A stretch of 50,001 nt of DNA. It comes from JBMOLL01 sp049325415 (lineage in GTDB: Bacteria; Bacteroidota; Bacteroidia; Bacteroidales; GCA-2748055). Shown here one piece after another: positions 9,415 to 18,220 of this stretch. The position numbers and the translations under genes were made by a program. The notes beneath the pieces were generated by a model that saw nothing but the letters and a program-made list of their open reading frames with translations, was not told the DNA's origin and ran no database searches. Each line of letters opens with the position of its first letter. The stretch's first letter is position 1. The DNA is taken from assembly GCA_049325415.1 (NCBI GenBank), contig JBMOLL010000099.1, forward strand, positions 1-50,001. Reading direction: 5' to 3'.

Positions 9415-11688
9415 TTATTTTTTATTCACAGGTATAATAAAATTCACAGCAAATCCCTTATCAAGCTGGGTCCTGATCTCCACATCCGCATTCAGCGATT
9501 CAGCCCTGTTCAGGATATTGGAGATCCCGTGCCCTTTTGCCGATCTCCTGACCGATTCCAGGTTACAGCCGATGCCGTCGTCGGCGTAATTCAAAAGGAT
9601 ATTTCCTTCGCTGAGATCCATCGTAATCAGGATATTGCTGGCAAATGCATGTTTAAAGGTATTATTTAATAATTCAATTACGATCCTGAAAATGGAAGAT
9701 TCTATCCTCGCTTCCAATCTTTCTTCAATGTTCGGCTGAAAAATGATATTGGTTTTCCGGGCTTCCTGGAACTTCGACACATAGGAAGAAATAGCCACAA
9801 CCATGCCAAAATCCCTCAGGATGTTGGGGCTGATATTATTGGCAATCTCCTTGATGCTTGAAATCGCTTCATCGATAATCTCGATCGATTTGTTTATTGC
9901 GATCTGCTTGTTCTCTTCGTTCTTGGCGGTAAGGATCGAGATATTGTAGAGCTTAATAGCTGAAAGAAGGGGTCCAAGACCGTCGTGCAGGTCCTGTGAA
10001 AACCTGTTCCGCTCCTTTTCCTCTGTTTCCATAACCGTGCTGAGGATCCGCGACTGCATCTCCTTGCGGTCGGCTACATCCCTGATGATTGAGAGTATGG
10101 CAGAACTCCCCTGGTAGTCGATAATCTGGGAGATGATCTCATGATATCTCGGTTCACCATTCTCATCAGGCATTCTGATCTCCAGCGGTGCTCCCCGGTG
10201 TTTATTGGCAATCAGTTCAGCCAGGCTCCGTTCAAACTTCTCCCTGTCGTTTTTGAAAATATAATCCGCCAGCCGTACGGCAAGGCCATCCTGTCTGAAA
10301 TGTCTGGAAAAGGAATTATTGGCTTCAAGGATCTCCGTCTGGTAATTGGTAATGACGATCCCGTCGACACTGCTGTGAAAGAGGTTCCTGAACTTCCTTT
10401 CACTTTCCAGGATTTCCAGGTTGATGCGGTTTCGCTCTATCTCGGTGGCAACCCTCAGGGAAAAGACCTTGATCAGATCAATCACGAGCTTGGGTTTGAA
10501 CAGCTTCTTTCCACTTAGTACAATCAGCACACCGATGGTTTCCTTATTTTTATCATACAGCGGAATACTGGCAAAACTGCGGATCTCATCTTCCCCTATG
10601 GTCAGGATCACATCGTCGGCTGAATCCTTTTCTCCCTGATGAAAAATTGCTTCCCTCGAGATCCGGTCACTGAAGCGTGTATTTGCAAACGACAGAACGA
10701 AATTATCGGTTATCTCCGATTCCCTGCAGGCGGCAAAGGTCCTTACGACTCCTTCTTCTTCATTCTCAAAGGTTCCGAGTACGGCATACTCCGCATTGAT
10801 GATCTTTACCATATTCAACAGCAAAACCTTGAAAAAGGAATCGCCGAAAGTGCCGCTTGTCCGGTCGGTGACAAGCAGGATGGCCTGTTCATACTGTTTC
10901 TGGGTTGTGATATCCCTGCCAACAAACTGGTATTCAAATATCTCGTCGTTCTGATCAAGGATTGCCCGGATTACCCATTCAAGCCATACAATCTTATTCC
11001 CCGAAATTCTGACCCTTCTCTGGGTTGTCTTCACCTGGTTATCCCTGGAGAGCCCGTTGGTCTCTGGAAAAATGACTGAAAAATCCTGGAATACCGATTT
11101 ATTATAACGGTTGAGTCCCTCGCAGAGTTCCCTGGGTTTGTCGACAAAACTGCAGAAGGCATTATTGACAAAGGAAAGCGTGCCGTCGGGGAGAAAGCGT
11201 ACGATCAGTTCCGTCTGGTCCTCCACGATACTCTTGTACCTCATCTCGCTGCGATGGAGCTGTTTCTGCTGCCAGGCCAGATTCAGGTAATTGCGGACCT
11301 TTGTGGTTAGTTCGATCTTGTTGATGGGCTTGCTGAGGTAATCAATGGCGCCCATGTTAAAACCTTTCAGGTAACTTTCGCGGTCGTCGATCGCGGTAAC
11401 AAAGATCACCGGGATCCCCCTGTATGCCGGTTCGGCTTTTATTCGTGCACAGACCTCGAACCCGTCCATTTCAGGCATCATTACATCCAGGATCACCAGA
11501 TCCACATGGTACTCCCCGATGATTTTCAGCGCCTCTTTACCGCTGTGTGCCTCCAGGGTATGGTAACCCTCCGAACTCAGAAAGATCTCGAACAAGCGAC
11601 AAACCGAAAGATCATCATCCACGATCAGGATGCTTACTCTCTCCATCGAGAATTGTATCTGGTTGTAAACCGACTCCTTCAGATCCAT
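9415..11688 (-). CDS. Cytoplasmic multidomain sensor histidine kinase, REC-PAS-GAF-PAS-HisKA_3
   Basis: A 757-residue protein without membrane segments. An N-terminal receiver domain (ILIVDDDLSVCRLFEIF; Asp in LVILDVMMPEMDGFE, about residues 17-135) is followed by a PAS domain (about 145-265, ending FQFVGRD-like), a GAF domain (about 290-425), another PAS (about 430-545), a HisKA_3 dimerisation helix with FSQDLHDGLGPLLSAI (phospho-acceptor His near 568), and a HATPase (DDGIGC; GHGISNILNRAESL). This is the NarX-like kinase class that pairs with LuxR-type regulators, and such a regulator follows 25 bases downstream. The stimulus is unknown. The N-terminal receiver suggests input from another phosphorelay. 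The downstream regulator is frameshifted, so the circuit may be broken here. Confidence 0.9.
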   Translation of the reverse strand: MDLKESVYNQIQFSMERVSILIVDDDLSVCRLFEIFLSSEGYHTLEAHSGKEALKIIGEYHVDLVILDVMMPEMDGFEVCARIKAEPAYRGIPVIFVTAIDDRESYLKGFNMGAIDYLSKPINKIELTTKVRNYLNLAWQQKQLHRSEMRYKSIVEDQTELIVRFLPDGTLSFVNNAFCSFVDKPRELCEGLNRYNKSVFQDFSVIFPETNGLSRDNQVKTTQRRVRISGNKIVWLEWVIRAILDQNDEIFEYQFVGRDITTQKQYEQAILLVTDRTSGTFGDSFFKVLLLNMVKIINAEYAVLGTFENEEEGVVRTFAACRESEITDNFVLSFANTRFSDRISREAIFHQGEKDSADDVILTIGEDEIRSFASIPLYDKNKETIGVLIVLSGKKLFKPKLVIDLIKVFSLRVATEIERNRINLEILESERKFRNLFHSSVDGIVITNYQTEILEANNSFSRHFRQDGLAVRLADYIFKNDREKFERSLAELIANKHRGAPLEIRMPDENGEPRYHEIISQIIDYQGSSAILSIIRDVADRKEMQSRILSTVMETEEKERNRFSQDLHDGLGPLLSAIKLYNISILTAKNEENKQIAINKSIEIIDEAISSIKEIANNISPNILRDFGMVVAISSYVSKFQEARKTNIIFQPNIEERLEARIESSIFRIVIELLNNTFKHAFASNILITMDLSEGNILLNYADDGIGCNLESVRRSAKGHGISNILNRAESLNADVEIRTQLDKGFAVNFIIPVNKK

Positions 11689-12120
11689 GAAATTATCCCC
11701 TTGTTTACTGTTTCACCCCACAGAGTAAAAATAGGAACTATGAAAGCGATTTTTATCAATTTCTTAAATAAAATTGTCAATATCCTGATTTTTTCGTTAA
11801 AAATAACAAATCCGGTTTTGCGGCTTATCCCCGCGCAGGGTGGCGCATGCTTTTCCTTTCCCGGCCGGTGATTGGAGCGGATTCCCGGTGCTCATACCCG
11901 CTGTGAAAGATGGAAGGTTCACGTATAATCACGTGGTTTTTACAGGTGTAACAAAATTTAAATCAGGTAATATCATCCTGTTTTTGAAGATACCCGGACT
12001 ATACTTTTGTATCAGGTTTATTTCGAAACACAGCGGGACCGGATTCTGAAAAACGGATTTCTGTCCCGGTAAAGCGAAAAACCTGAAACCGAAAATGCTA
12101 ACTGCTCTGAATTAAAGCTT
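11689..12120. other. 432-bp divergent intergenic region
   Basis: AT-rich region between the minus-strand sensor kinase and the plus-strand porin-like gene. It contains a plus-strand -7 box at 12002-12009 and only a weak minus-strand candidate (TATTTTTA at 11726-11733). I see no conserved coding frame, RNA gene or repeat. Confidence 0.5.
12002..12009 (+). promoter_or_regulatory. -7 promoter box of the porin-like gene
   Basis: TACTTTTG matches TAnnTTTG. A TTTTTG lies upstream, but only 15 bases away rather than the usual 19-21. The transcript would have a leader of about 100 bases. Confidence 0.4.
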
Positions 12121-13353
12121 ATGAAAAGGATAATTCTGTTTGCAATTACTACTTCACTGCTCACCACCGGGCTCACCAGCGCCCAGGAGGAAGCAGCTCC
12201 TGTATTCGGGATAAAATTCAGCGGATTTGTAAAAACAGACATCTTTTATGATACCAGGCAATCCAGTGAATCGCTCGGTCTTCGGGAAGGACACTTTTAC
12301 CTGTATCCCGATAATGTCTCCCTGGATGCCGACGGAGTCGATATAAACGCAAACGGGAGTCTGCACATGCTTTCGATCCAGACCCGTCTGAAAGGAAGCA
12401 TCACCGGACCCGATGCCTTCGGGGCAAAAACCTCCGGGATCATTGAAGCAGAATTCTTCGGAACTTCAAGCGGCGATGTCAACGGCTTCAGACTGAGGCA
12501 TGCCTTTGTGAACCTCGACTGGGGAAAAAGCAGCCTCATTGTAGGACAAACCTGGCATCCCATGTTCCCGGCACAGAGTTTTCCGGGCACCGTATCCTTT
12601 AATACCGGTGTTCCCTTTGTTCCGTTCAGCAGGAACCCGCAGGTTCGGTTCACCTACAAAGCCGGAGATCTTTCCCTGCTTCTTACTTCCTATGCACAGC
12701 GCGATTTTACCAGCACAGGACCTGACGGAGCAAGCAACAAATACCTCAGGAACAGCACAATACCAACTGTCGACTTTCAGGTGCAGTTTGTTCCGGGCGG
12801 CAGCAAGCATTTCATCATGGCCGGTGTGGACTACAAGACCCTCCGACCGGAACTGAAAACCAGTAAGGGCTACGCCACCGATGCAACTATCGGAAGTCTC
12901 AGCGCCTATGCCAATGTGAAAATATATACGGCGCCCGTGACATTCAAAGCCATGGCAACCTATGGGCAGAATGCAACCGATCTGATGATGCTGGGCGGCT
13001 ATGCGATCAGTGATACGATCGATGCGGCAACCGGCTATAAGGAATACACAAACCTCTCCGTTTTCTCAACCTGGGCTGAAATAAGCACCAATGGTACAAA
13101 GGTACAGTTCGGCTTATTCGCCGGCTACTGCAAGAACCTCGGGGCCCCGGTTGCATTGAATGGAAAGACCTTTGCCCGCGGCGCCGATGTTGATAATCTC
13201 TGGAGGATCTCACCCCGGCTGAATTTTAACAGTGGCAAATTCACCTTCGGGAATGAGATTGAGATGACCCGGGCTGCCTATACCACAGGAGGCGTGATTT
13301 CGGAACACGTGACCAATGTCAGGTTCCTGGTTTCGGCCATCTATAATTTTTAA
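12121..13353 (+). CDS. Outer-membrane porin-like beta-barrel protein
   Basis: A 410-residue protein with a clear signal peptide (MKRIILFAITTSLLTTGLTSAQ). The mature part is made of amphipathic beta strands with many aromatic residues and ends in Phe (FLVSAIYNF), as outer-membrane barrels do. Early motifs FSGFVKTDIFYDTRQ, FRLRHAFVNLDW and SLIVGQTWHPMFPAQ are like those of the DcaP/trimeric porin-like family found in Bacteroidota, where Arg and Trp residues line the pore. The substrate cannot be told from sequence. It stands alone: a divergent kinase is upstream and a strong terminator lies about 105 bases downstream. Confidence 0.8.
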   Translation: MKRIILFAITTSLLTTGLTSAQEEAAPVFGIKFSGFVKTDIFYDTRQSSESLGLREGHFYLYPDNVSLDADGVDINANGSLHMLSIQTRLKGSITGPDAFGAKTSGIIEAEFFGTSSGDVNGFRLRHAFVNLDWGKSSLIVGQTWHPMFPAQSFPGTVSFNTGVPFVPFSRNPQVRFTYKAGDLSLLLTSYAQRDFTSTGPDGASNKYLRNSTIPTVDFQVQFVPGGSKHFIMAGVDYKTLRPELKTSKGYATDATIGSLSAYANVKIYTAPVTFKAMATYGQNATDLMMLGGYAISDTIDAATGYKEYTNLSVFSTWAEISTNGTKVQFGLFAGYCKNLGAPVALNGKTFARGADVDNLWRISPRLNFNSGKFTFGNEIEMTRAAYTTGGVISEHVTNVRFLVSAIYNF

Positions 13354-13413
13354 GAAAAGATATTCAAGATACGTTCATAGTTTTAGGGTTAGTACAAGTT
13401 TGTTTTCATTACA

Positions 13414-13450
13414 GGTTTAGTTTTAGTTTTAGGTTTAGTTTTAGGTTTAG
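13414..13450 (+). repeat. Short tandem repeat, unit GGTTTAGTTTTA
   Basis: About three imperfect copies of a 12-base unit lie between the porin-like stop codon and the terminator, with a looser GGGTTAG-containing stretch just before. The repeat is in the 3' untranslated part of the transcript and codes for nothing visible. Confidence 0.7.
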
Positions 13451-13458
13451 TAGTTTTT

Positions 13459-13492
13459 CCAGGCACCTTCCATCAGGTGCCTGGTTTTTTTT
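13459..13492 (+). terminator. Rho-independent terminator of the porin-like gene
   Basis: CCAGGCACC (13459-13467) and GGTGCCTGG (13476-13484) form a perfect 9-bp GC-rich stem with an 8-base loop, followed directly by eight T residues. Confidence 0.93.
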
Positions 13493-13568
13493 ATTGCAGA
13501 AATTGACCGAAAATGGCCCGACATTCGAAAAATAGTTTTATCATTGAAACCTCAATAAAACAGGCCTT

Positions 13569-14840
13569 ATGAAGCGTTTATCCCTGATCCTGATCTTCTT
13601 TGCCTCCACCCTGCTCTATGCCGGGCCTTCCGACCTGGAACTGTTCCTTCAGACCCTGCCCGTCAAAGAAGTCAGGCCGCTTGAAAGTGAATCCATCTAT
13701 CATGAGATCTACGAGGTCATGATTGAGCAGCCGCTGGACCATCATAATCCCGACGGAGAAAAGTTCCTTCAAAGAATCTATATATCCAATTACGACCCGT
13801 CTCAGCCCGTTGTGATGATCACCGAAGGCTATTCGGCCAATTATTATTATACCTCCGAGATCTCTTCCACCCTCAAATGCAACCAGATTATCGTTGAACA
13901 CCGGTATTTCGGACGTTCGGTACCCGACAGCCTGAACTGGACTTATCTGAATACCTGGCAGGCTGCGTCCGACCATCACCGGATTATTGAGCTTTTCTCA
14001 GAGTTTTACAGGGATAAATGGATTACCACGGGGATCAGCAAAGGAGGCCAGACCGTGATGTTCCACAGTTTCTACTACCCCGGTGATGCCGATGTGAGAA
14101 TCCCCTATGTTGCACCCCTGAACCGCGCAAAGGAAGATCCCAGGGTTTATACTTTTCTTGATCACGTTGGCACGTCCAAATGCCGCAGAAGTGTTCACAA
14201 CTTCCAGAAAATGGCACTGAAGCGGGAAGATGAATGCCTGGACGATTTCAAAAAACTTTCGGAAAAAAAGGGATATACCTATGAGCTGGTCGGGGGGATT
14301 GAAAAAGCTTACGAATACTGTGTCCTGGAGTATTCCTTTGCTTTCTGGCAATGGGGTTATGTCTCCTGCAGCGATATCCCCGGAAAGAATGTCTCCCCTA
14401 TGCGCCTGGTCAGTCACATGAACCAGGTAGCCGGGTTCGATTATTTTGCCGACACCTTTGTTGTGGAATATCAGCCTTTCTTTTACCAGGCCCTGACAGA
14501 AATGGGTTATTACGGCTACGACCTGCATGAGTTCCACCGGGAACTCCAACACGTTACGGAATCAGGATTCAGCTTCACCATGCCGGCCGGGGCCGATACG
14601 ACCTTTCATCCCGGTTTGCTCACAGAACTGGATGATTACATCCGGAACAGGGCGGAAAATTTCATCTTCATCTACGGGGAGAACGACACATGGTCGTCAA
14701 CGAAGGCTGAACTGTCGGGATCGACCAACTCGGTAATATTCATTAAGCCCGGGGGAAGTCATCGTACGCGCATCAGAAACATGCCGGAAGAAATGCAAAA
14801 GGAAGTTTATTCAACCATTCACCGCTTTCTGGGCGAATAG
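13569..14840 (+). CDS. Secreted peptidase, S37 (PS-10 tripeptidyl aminopeptidase) family
   Basis: A 423-residue protein with signal peptide MKRLSLILIFFASTLLYA. It has the alpha/beta-hydrolase layout of family S37: early IEQPLDHHNPDG and IIVEHRYFGRS, then the nucleophile elbow TTGISKGGQT (Ser near 157), an acid in YGENDTWS (Asp near 373) and the late His in PGGSHRTRI (about 397). S37 enzymes release N-terminal tri- or tetrapeptides, often after proline. It is likely periplasmic or secreted and used in peptide scavenging. The gene overlaps the convergent MBL gene by 22 bases at their 3' ends. No promoter is obvious. Confidence 0.88.
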   Translation: MKRLSLILIFFASTLLYAGPSDLELFLQTLPVKEVRPLESESIYHEIYEVMIEQPLDHHNPDGEKFLQRIYISNYDPSQPVVMITEGYSANYYYTSEISSTLKCNQIIVEHRYFGRSVPDSLNWTYLNTWQAASDHHRIIELFSEFYRDKWITTGISKGGQTVMFHSFYYPGDADVRIPYVAPLNRAKEDPRVYTFLDHVGTSKCRRSVHNFQKMALKREDECLDDFKKLSEKKGYTYELVGGIEKAYEYCVLEYSFAFWQWGYVSCSDIPGKNVSPMRLVSHMNQVAGFDYFADTFVVEYQPFFYQALTEMGYYGYDLHEFHRELQHVTESGFSFTMPAGADTTFHPGLLTELDDYIRNRAENFIFIYGENDTWSSTKAELSGSTNSVIFIKPGGSHRTRIRNMPEEMQKEVYSTIHRFLGE

Positions 14841-15538
14841 CCATACTTAACAAAAGCCGCAGGCCATTCAGCTTTAAGCTCATCAAGGAGGAATTTCTCA
14901 CCATGAGCCGGAAAAAGTATGCGTGAGGGCAACTGCAGCATTTTCTCCCAGCTTTCGAGGACGGCGCGACAGCTCCAGGCATAGGGCGGAAAGTGCTCCT
15001 TCCCACGGATACCCATCACGGTATCGCCGGCGATAATCTCCCCCTGCCTCAGTACAACCACTGATGAGCCAGGTGTGTGACCGGGTGTGTGCAGAACATA
15101 ACCGTCTATCCCGTAAGAGGCAAGATCAAGGCTTTCATCAAATACTATGTCGGGTTCCAGGGGATCGATGCGCTGCAGCCAGGGTGTAAAATGCCGTCCG
15201 AACCACGATATGATCTTTCCCTTCCAGCGTGTTCCGGGAGAGATCACCGACCATCCGTTCCGGAGCCAGTCGGCTTCCTGGCGCTGCACGGCCACCGGTG
15301 CTCCGGTGAGTTTCCGGAGGGTCTTCGCCGATCCCGCATGGTCGAAATGCGTGTGGGTGAGCAGGATCAGTTTAATCGATGTGGGTTTCAGTCCCAATCG
15401 CGGCAGCAGCCCGATAACCTGCTCCTCCATCTTCTTATGTCCGGTATCGACAAGGATCGCCTCCTTCTCCCTGTAAATAAGGAAACCATTGACATTGATA
15501 AAGGGGATCCTGAGGATCCTGTAAGGCTGCATGTCCAT
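14819..15538 (-). CDS. MBL-fold metallo-hydrolase
   Basis: A 239-residue protein with the metal-binding signature LLTHTHFDHAGSAKTL (about residues 58-73), VLHTPGHTPGSSVVV (about 147-161) and GDTVMG (about 169). These are the His and Asp ligands for two Zn or Fe ions in glyoxalase II-like hydrolases. There is no signal peptide, so it is cytoplasmic. The start ATG overlaps the stop of the FAH-family gene by one base (TAATG), indicating translational coupling. Its C-terminal codons overlap the convergent S37 peptidase gene by 22 bases. The substrate is unknown. Confidence 0.88.
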   Translation of the reverse strand: MDMQPYRILRIPFINVNGFLIYREKEAILVDTGHKKMEEQVIGLLPRLGLKPTSIKLILLTHTHFDHAGSAKTLRKLTGAPVAVQRQEADWLRNGWSVISPGTRWKGKIISWFGRHFTPWLQRIDPLEPDIVFDESLDLASYGIDGYVLHTPGHTPGSSVVVLRQGEIIAGDTVMGIRGKEHFPPYAWSCRAVLESWEKMLQLPSRILFPAHGEKFLLDELKAEWPAAFVKYGYSPRKR

Positions 15539-16149
15539 TATTTCACCGGGAAATCAAGTAACTTCTCGTCCTCCAGCCAGGCCTGCAGGCGATCACCGGT
15601 TTTCACCGGCCCTACCCCGGCAGGCGTACCGGTGAAGATAAGATCACCGGTCTTAAGTGTCATAAAACGGGATACATAGGCAATAATCCGCTCAAAGCTG
15701 AAGATCATGTCGGCTGTGTTCCCTTCCTGCACTGTTTTTCCGTTTATATCAAGGCGGAAGGACAGCTTATGCAGGTCCCCGTATTTGCCGGTGTCGAGAA
15801 AACGGCTGACCGGCGCAGAATAATCAAAGGCCTTGGCGATCTCCCAGGGCAGTCCCTTCTGTTTTGCCTCCGCCTGAAGATCACGGGCCGTAAAATCGAT
15901 TCCCAGCCCGATCCCGTCAAAATACCTGCCGGCAAAAGCCTCGTCAATGCTTTTACCCAGCCTGTTGATCCGGATCACCACCTCCAGCTCATGATGGACC
16001 TCTTCGGAAAAATCGGGGAGGAAAAACGGACGGTTCCGGATGACCAGCGCAGTATCGGGCTTCAGGAAGAAAACAGGTTTCGCAGGAACAGGATTATTCA
16101 GTTCCTTTGCATGATCGATATAATTCCTTCCAATGCAGATAATTTTCAT
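15538..16149 (-). CDS. Fumarylacetoacetate hydrolase family protein (FAHD1-like)
   Basis: A 203-residue protein starting MKIICIGRNYIDHAKEL, with the FAH-family motifs KPVFFLKPDTAL, the metal-binding pair EEVHHELEVVIRI, GLGIDFTARDLQ and GDLIFTGTPAGVGPV. Short FAHD1-like members hydrolyse acylpyruvates or decarboxylate oxaloacetate using Mg2+ or Mn2+; which reaction applies here is not determined. It lies 37 bases after the exonuclease gene and is coupled to the MBL gene downstream. Confidence 0.88.
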   Translation of the reverse strand: MKIICIGRNYIDHAKELNNPVPAKPVFFLKPDTALVIRNRPFFLPDFSEEVHHELEVVIRINRLGKSIDEAFAGRYFDGIGLGIDFTARDLQAEAKQKGLPWEIAKAFDYSAPVSRFLDTGKYGDLHKLSFRLDINGKTVQEGNTADMIFSFERIIAYVSRFMTLKTGDLIFTGTPAGVGPVKTGDRLQAWLEDEKLLDFPVK

Positions 16150-16186
16150 GATGATCGGTTTTACGGATTAAGCTCTCCGGACCCTC

Positions 16187-16954
16187 TTACTTCTTCATCC
16201 CTCTCAGCTTGATCGAGGTAAGGACTTTTTTGGTATAAAGGGGAAAATCCCCGTTCATCATCCAGCCGTAGTAACCGGGGTCCTGCGCAAGCACTTCTTC
16301 AACGGAACGACCTTTGTATTTACCGAAATTAAATATCTCAACATCATTATCATCCAGAACGATCCTCCCTGCGAAATCGGCATTACGGTTATGAGAAGAG
16401 AACTCTGCCAGGCTGGCCATATCATTTGAAAGATCAGGGTAGCGGTCGAGCTGGGCCTGCAATACCTCGTAGGTGCCCCGGGTATCTGATTCTGCACTGT
16501 GTGCGTTTTCCAGCTCCTTCTCACAGTAGAACTTCAGAGCGGCACTGAGGGTCCGGGGCTCCATCTTCATGAAGATGACCTGCACATCAATGAATTTCCG
16601 CTTTTTCAGGTCGATATCCACACCAGCCCTCAGGAATTCCTCGGCCAGAAGAGGGATGTCAAACTTGGTCGAATTGTATCCGGCCAGATCACAACCCTCA
16701 AATTCCCGTGCCAGCGACTTCGCCAATTCATTAAAACCGGGGGCGTTCTTCACATCCTCATCGGTGATCCCGTGTATATCGGAAGCCTGTTTCGGAATGG
16801 GCATGCCCGGATTGACCTGGTAGGTCCTGGACGTTTCCTTTCCATTCGGATCAATTTTGAGATAGGAGATCTCAACGATCCTGTCGGAGGCAATATTGAT
16901 TCCGGTTGTCTCGAGATCGAAAAATATGAGCGGGTTACGCAGATTCAGTTTCAT
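16187..16954 (-). CDS. DnaQ-like DEDDh 3'-5' exonuclease
   Basis: A 255-residue protein. The N-terminal exonuclease domain shows ExoI motif FFDLETTGIN (catalytic Asp and Glu), ExoII DLAGYNSTKFDIPLL and ExoIII ending HSAESDTRGT with the HxxxxD pair. After about residue 195 comes a small domain (FNFGKYKGRSVEEVL...YYGWMM) often attached to such nucleases in Bacteroidota. It may act as a proofreading or repair exonuclease. It overlaps dnaN by four bases (ATGA), so it is co-expressed with the replication clamp, supporting a role near the replisome. Confidence 0.9.
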   Translation of the reverse strand: MKLNLRNPLIFFDLETTGINIASDRIVEISYLKIDPNGKETSRTYQVNPGMPIPKQASDIHGITDEDVKNAPGFNELAKSLAREFEGCDLAGYNSTKFDIPLLAEEFLRAGVDIDLKKRKFIDVQVIFMKMEPRTLSAALKFYCEKELENAHSAESDTRGTYEVLQAQLDRYPDLSNDMASLAEFSSHNRNADFAGRIVLDDNDVEIFNFGKYKGRSVEEVLAQDPGYYGWMMNGDFPLYTKKVLTSIKLRGMKK

Positions 16955-18081
16955 GCGTTGATCATCATGGGCATCAGCAGCATCAGGATATCCTCGCTCT
17001 CGTTCTCACTGCCGGCAGGCAGCAGGATCCCGGCCCTCGTCGGATCCGACATCTCCATGACAACCTCTGAAGAAGGTATATTGGCCAGGATCTCAACCAG
17101 GAAGGTGGATTTGAAACCAATCTCCATGTCCTCTCCTTCGTACTGGCAGTTCAGCCTTTCCGTCGCGGAAATGGAAAAATCGATATCCTGGGCCGAAATG
17201 GTAAGCTGGTTCCCGGTAAGGGCAAGCTTGACCAGGTTGCTGGCCTGGTTTGAAAACACGGATACCCGCTTCAGGGTATTGAAAAATTCCAGCCGGTCGA
17301 TGGTCATCTTATAGGGATTATCCATCGGGATCACCGAATTGTAGCTCGGGTAATTTCCTTCAACGAGCCGGCAGACGATCCGGTAACTGGTGAGGGTAAA
17401 AGAAGCATTCTTCTCGTCGAACTCCAGCCTGACCATGTTGCTTTCCTTGGCAAGGATGTTTTTCAGCAGCGAGGCAGGTTTCTTGGGGAGGATGAAAGAG
17501 GAGGATTTTCCGGCTTTCGCATCCATGCGCTTGTAGCGCACCAGTTTATGTGCATCGCTGGCCACAAAGGTAAGGTCGTCGGGAGAAAGTTCAATGAAGA
17601 TCCCGTTCATAACCGGGCGAAGTTCATCGTCGGCAGTGGCAAACAGCGTCCGGTTGATACCGCTCATGAGGACCTCGGCATCCATATCCACGCTCTGCTT
17701 CTGTTCTTCCCGGAGCTGCGGCATCTGCGGGAACTCGGTTCCTCTCTGCCCCATGATCGTAAACTTACCGTTCTCACTCTGAATAACGATCATCAGTGAG
17801 TCGAGGTTGATATTAAAGGTCAGCGGGATATCCGGAAATTCCTTCAGTGTATCGGTAAGGATACGGGCCGGAATTGCAATAAGTCCATCTCCGTCAGCAT
17901 TTTCCAGCTGCAGCTTGGTGATCAGCGTCGACTCCAGGTCGGAGGCGGTAATCTCCAGTGTTCTTCCCTCCAGGGAAAATAAAAAGTTATCTAAGATGGG
18001 CAGCGTGTTTTTATTGCTGATGACCCTGCTGATAGCCTGAAGATGGCTCAGGAGCTCCATACTGGATACAACAAATTTCAT
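16951..18081 (-). CDS. dnaN: DNA polymerase III beta subunit (sliding clamp)
   Basis: A 376-residue protein, the normal clamp length. It opens MKFVVSSMELLSHLQAIS, with the family motifs NTLPILDNFLF, LIAIPARILTDTLK, FVASDAHKLVRY and the C-terminal GILLPAG and LMLLMPMMI. The ring-shaped dimer holds polymerase III on DNA. It is the first gene of a minus-strand group with the DnaQ-like exonuclease. dnaA is not present, and no cluster of DnaA boxes is visible, so this is not the origin region. Confidence 0.97.
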   Translation of the reverse strand: MKFVVSSMELLSHLQAISRVISNKNTLPILDNFLFSLEGRTLEITASDLESTLITKLQLENADGDGLIAIPARILTDTLKEFPDIPLTFNINLDSLMIVIQSENGKFTIMGQRGTEFPQMPQLREEQKQSVDMDAEVLMSGINRTLFATADDELRPVMNGIFIELSPDDLTFVASDAHKLVRYKRMDAKAGKSSSFILPKKPASLLKNILAKESNMVRLEFDEKNASFTLTSYRIVCRLVEGNYPSYNSVIPMDNPYKMTIDRLEFFNTLKRVSVFSNQASNLVKLALTGNQLTISAQDIDFSISATERLNCQYEGEDMEIGFKSTFLVEILANIPSSEVVMEMSDPTRAGILLPAGSENESEDILMLLMPMMINA

Positions 18082-18220
18082 GGGATATACTGTTTTATAT
18101 TGGTTTAACTCAAATTTTCAGCTTTGATCCAGGCGACATAATGACTGATCAATAATACGAAAAAAAATCGTTTCCTCTACGACAGTGCTGCCAAAATATC
18201 TCAACGCTCAACTGCCCGGA

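Noticed and set aside
13381..13450. GGTTTAG repeats as a telomere or CRISPR-like array
   Set aside because: Only about three imperfect short units without spacers; it sits in a 3' untranslated region.
16951..18081. Possible replication origin near dnaN
   Set aside because: dnaA is absent and no cluster of DnaA boxes or AT-rich unwinding element is visible; dnaN is away from the origin in many Bacteroidota.
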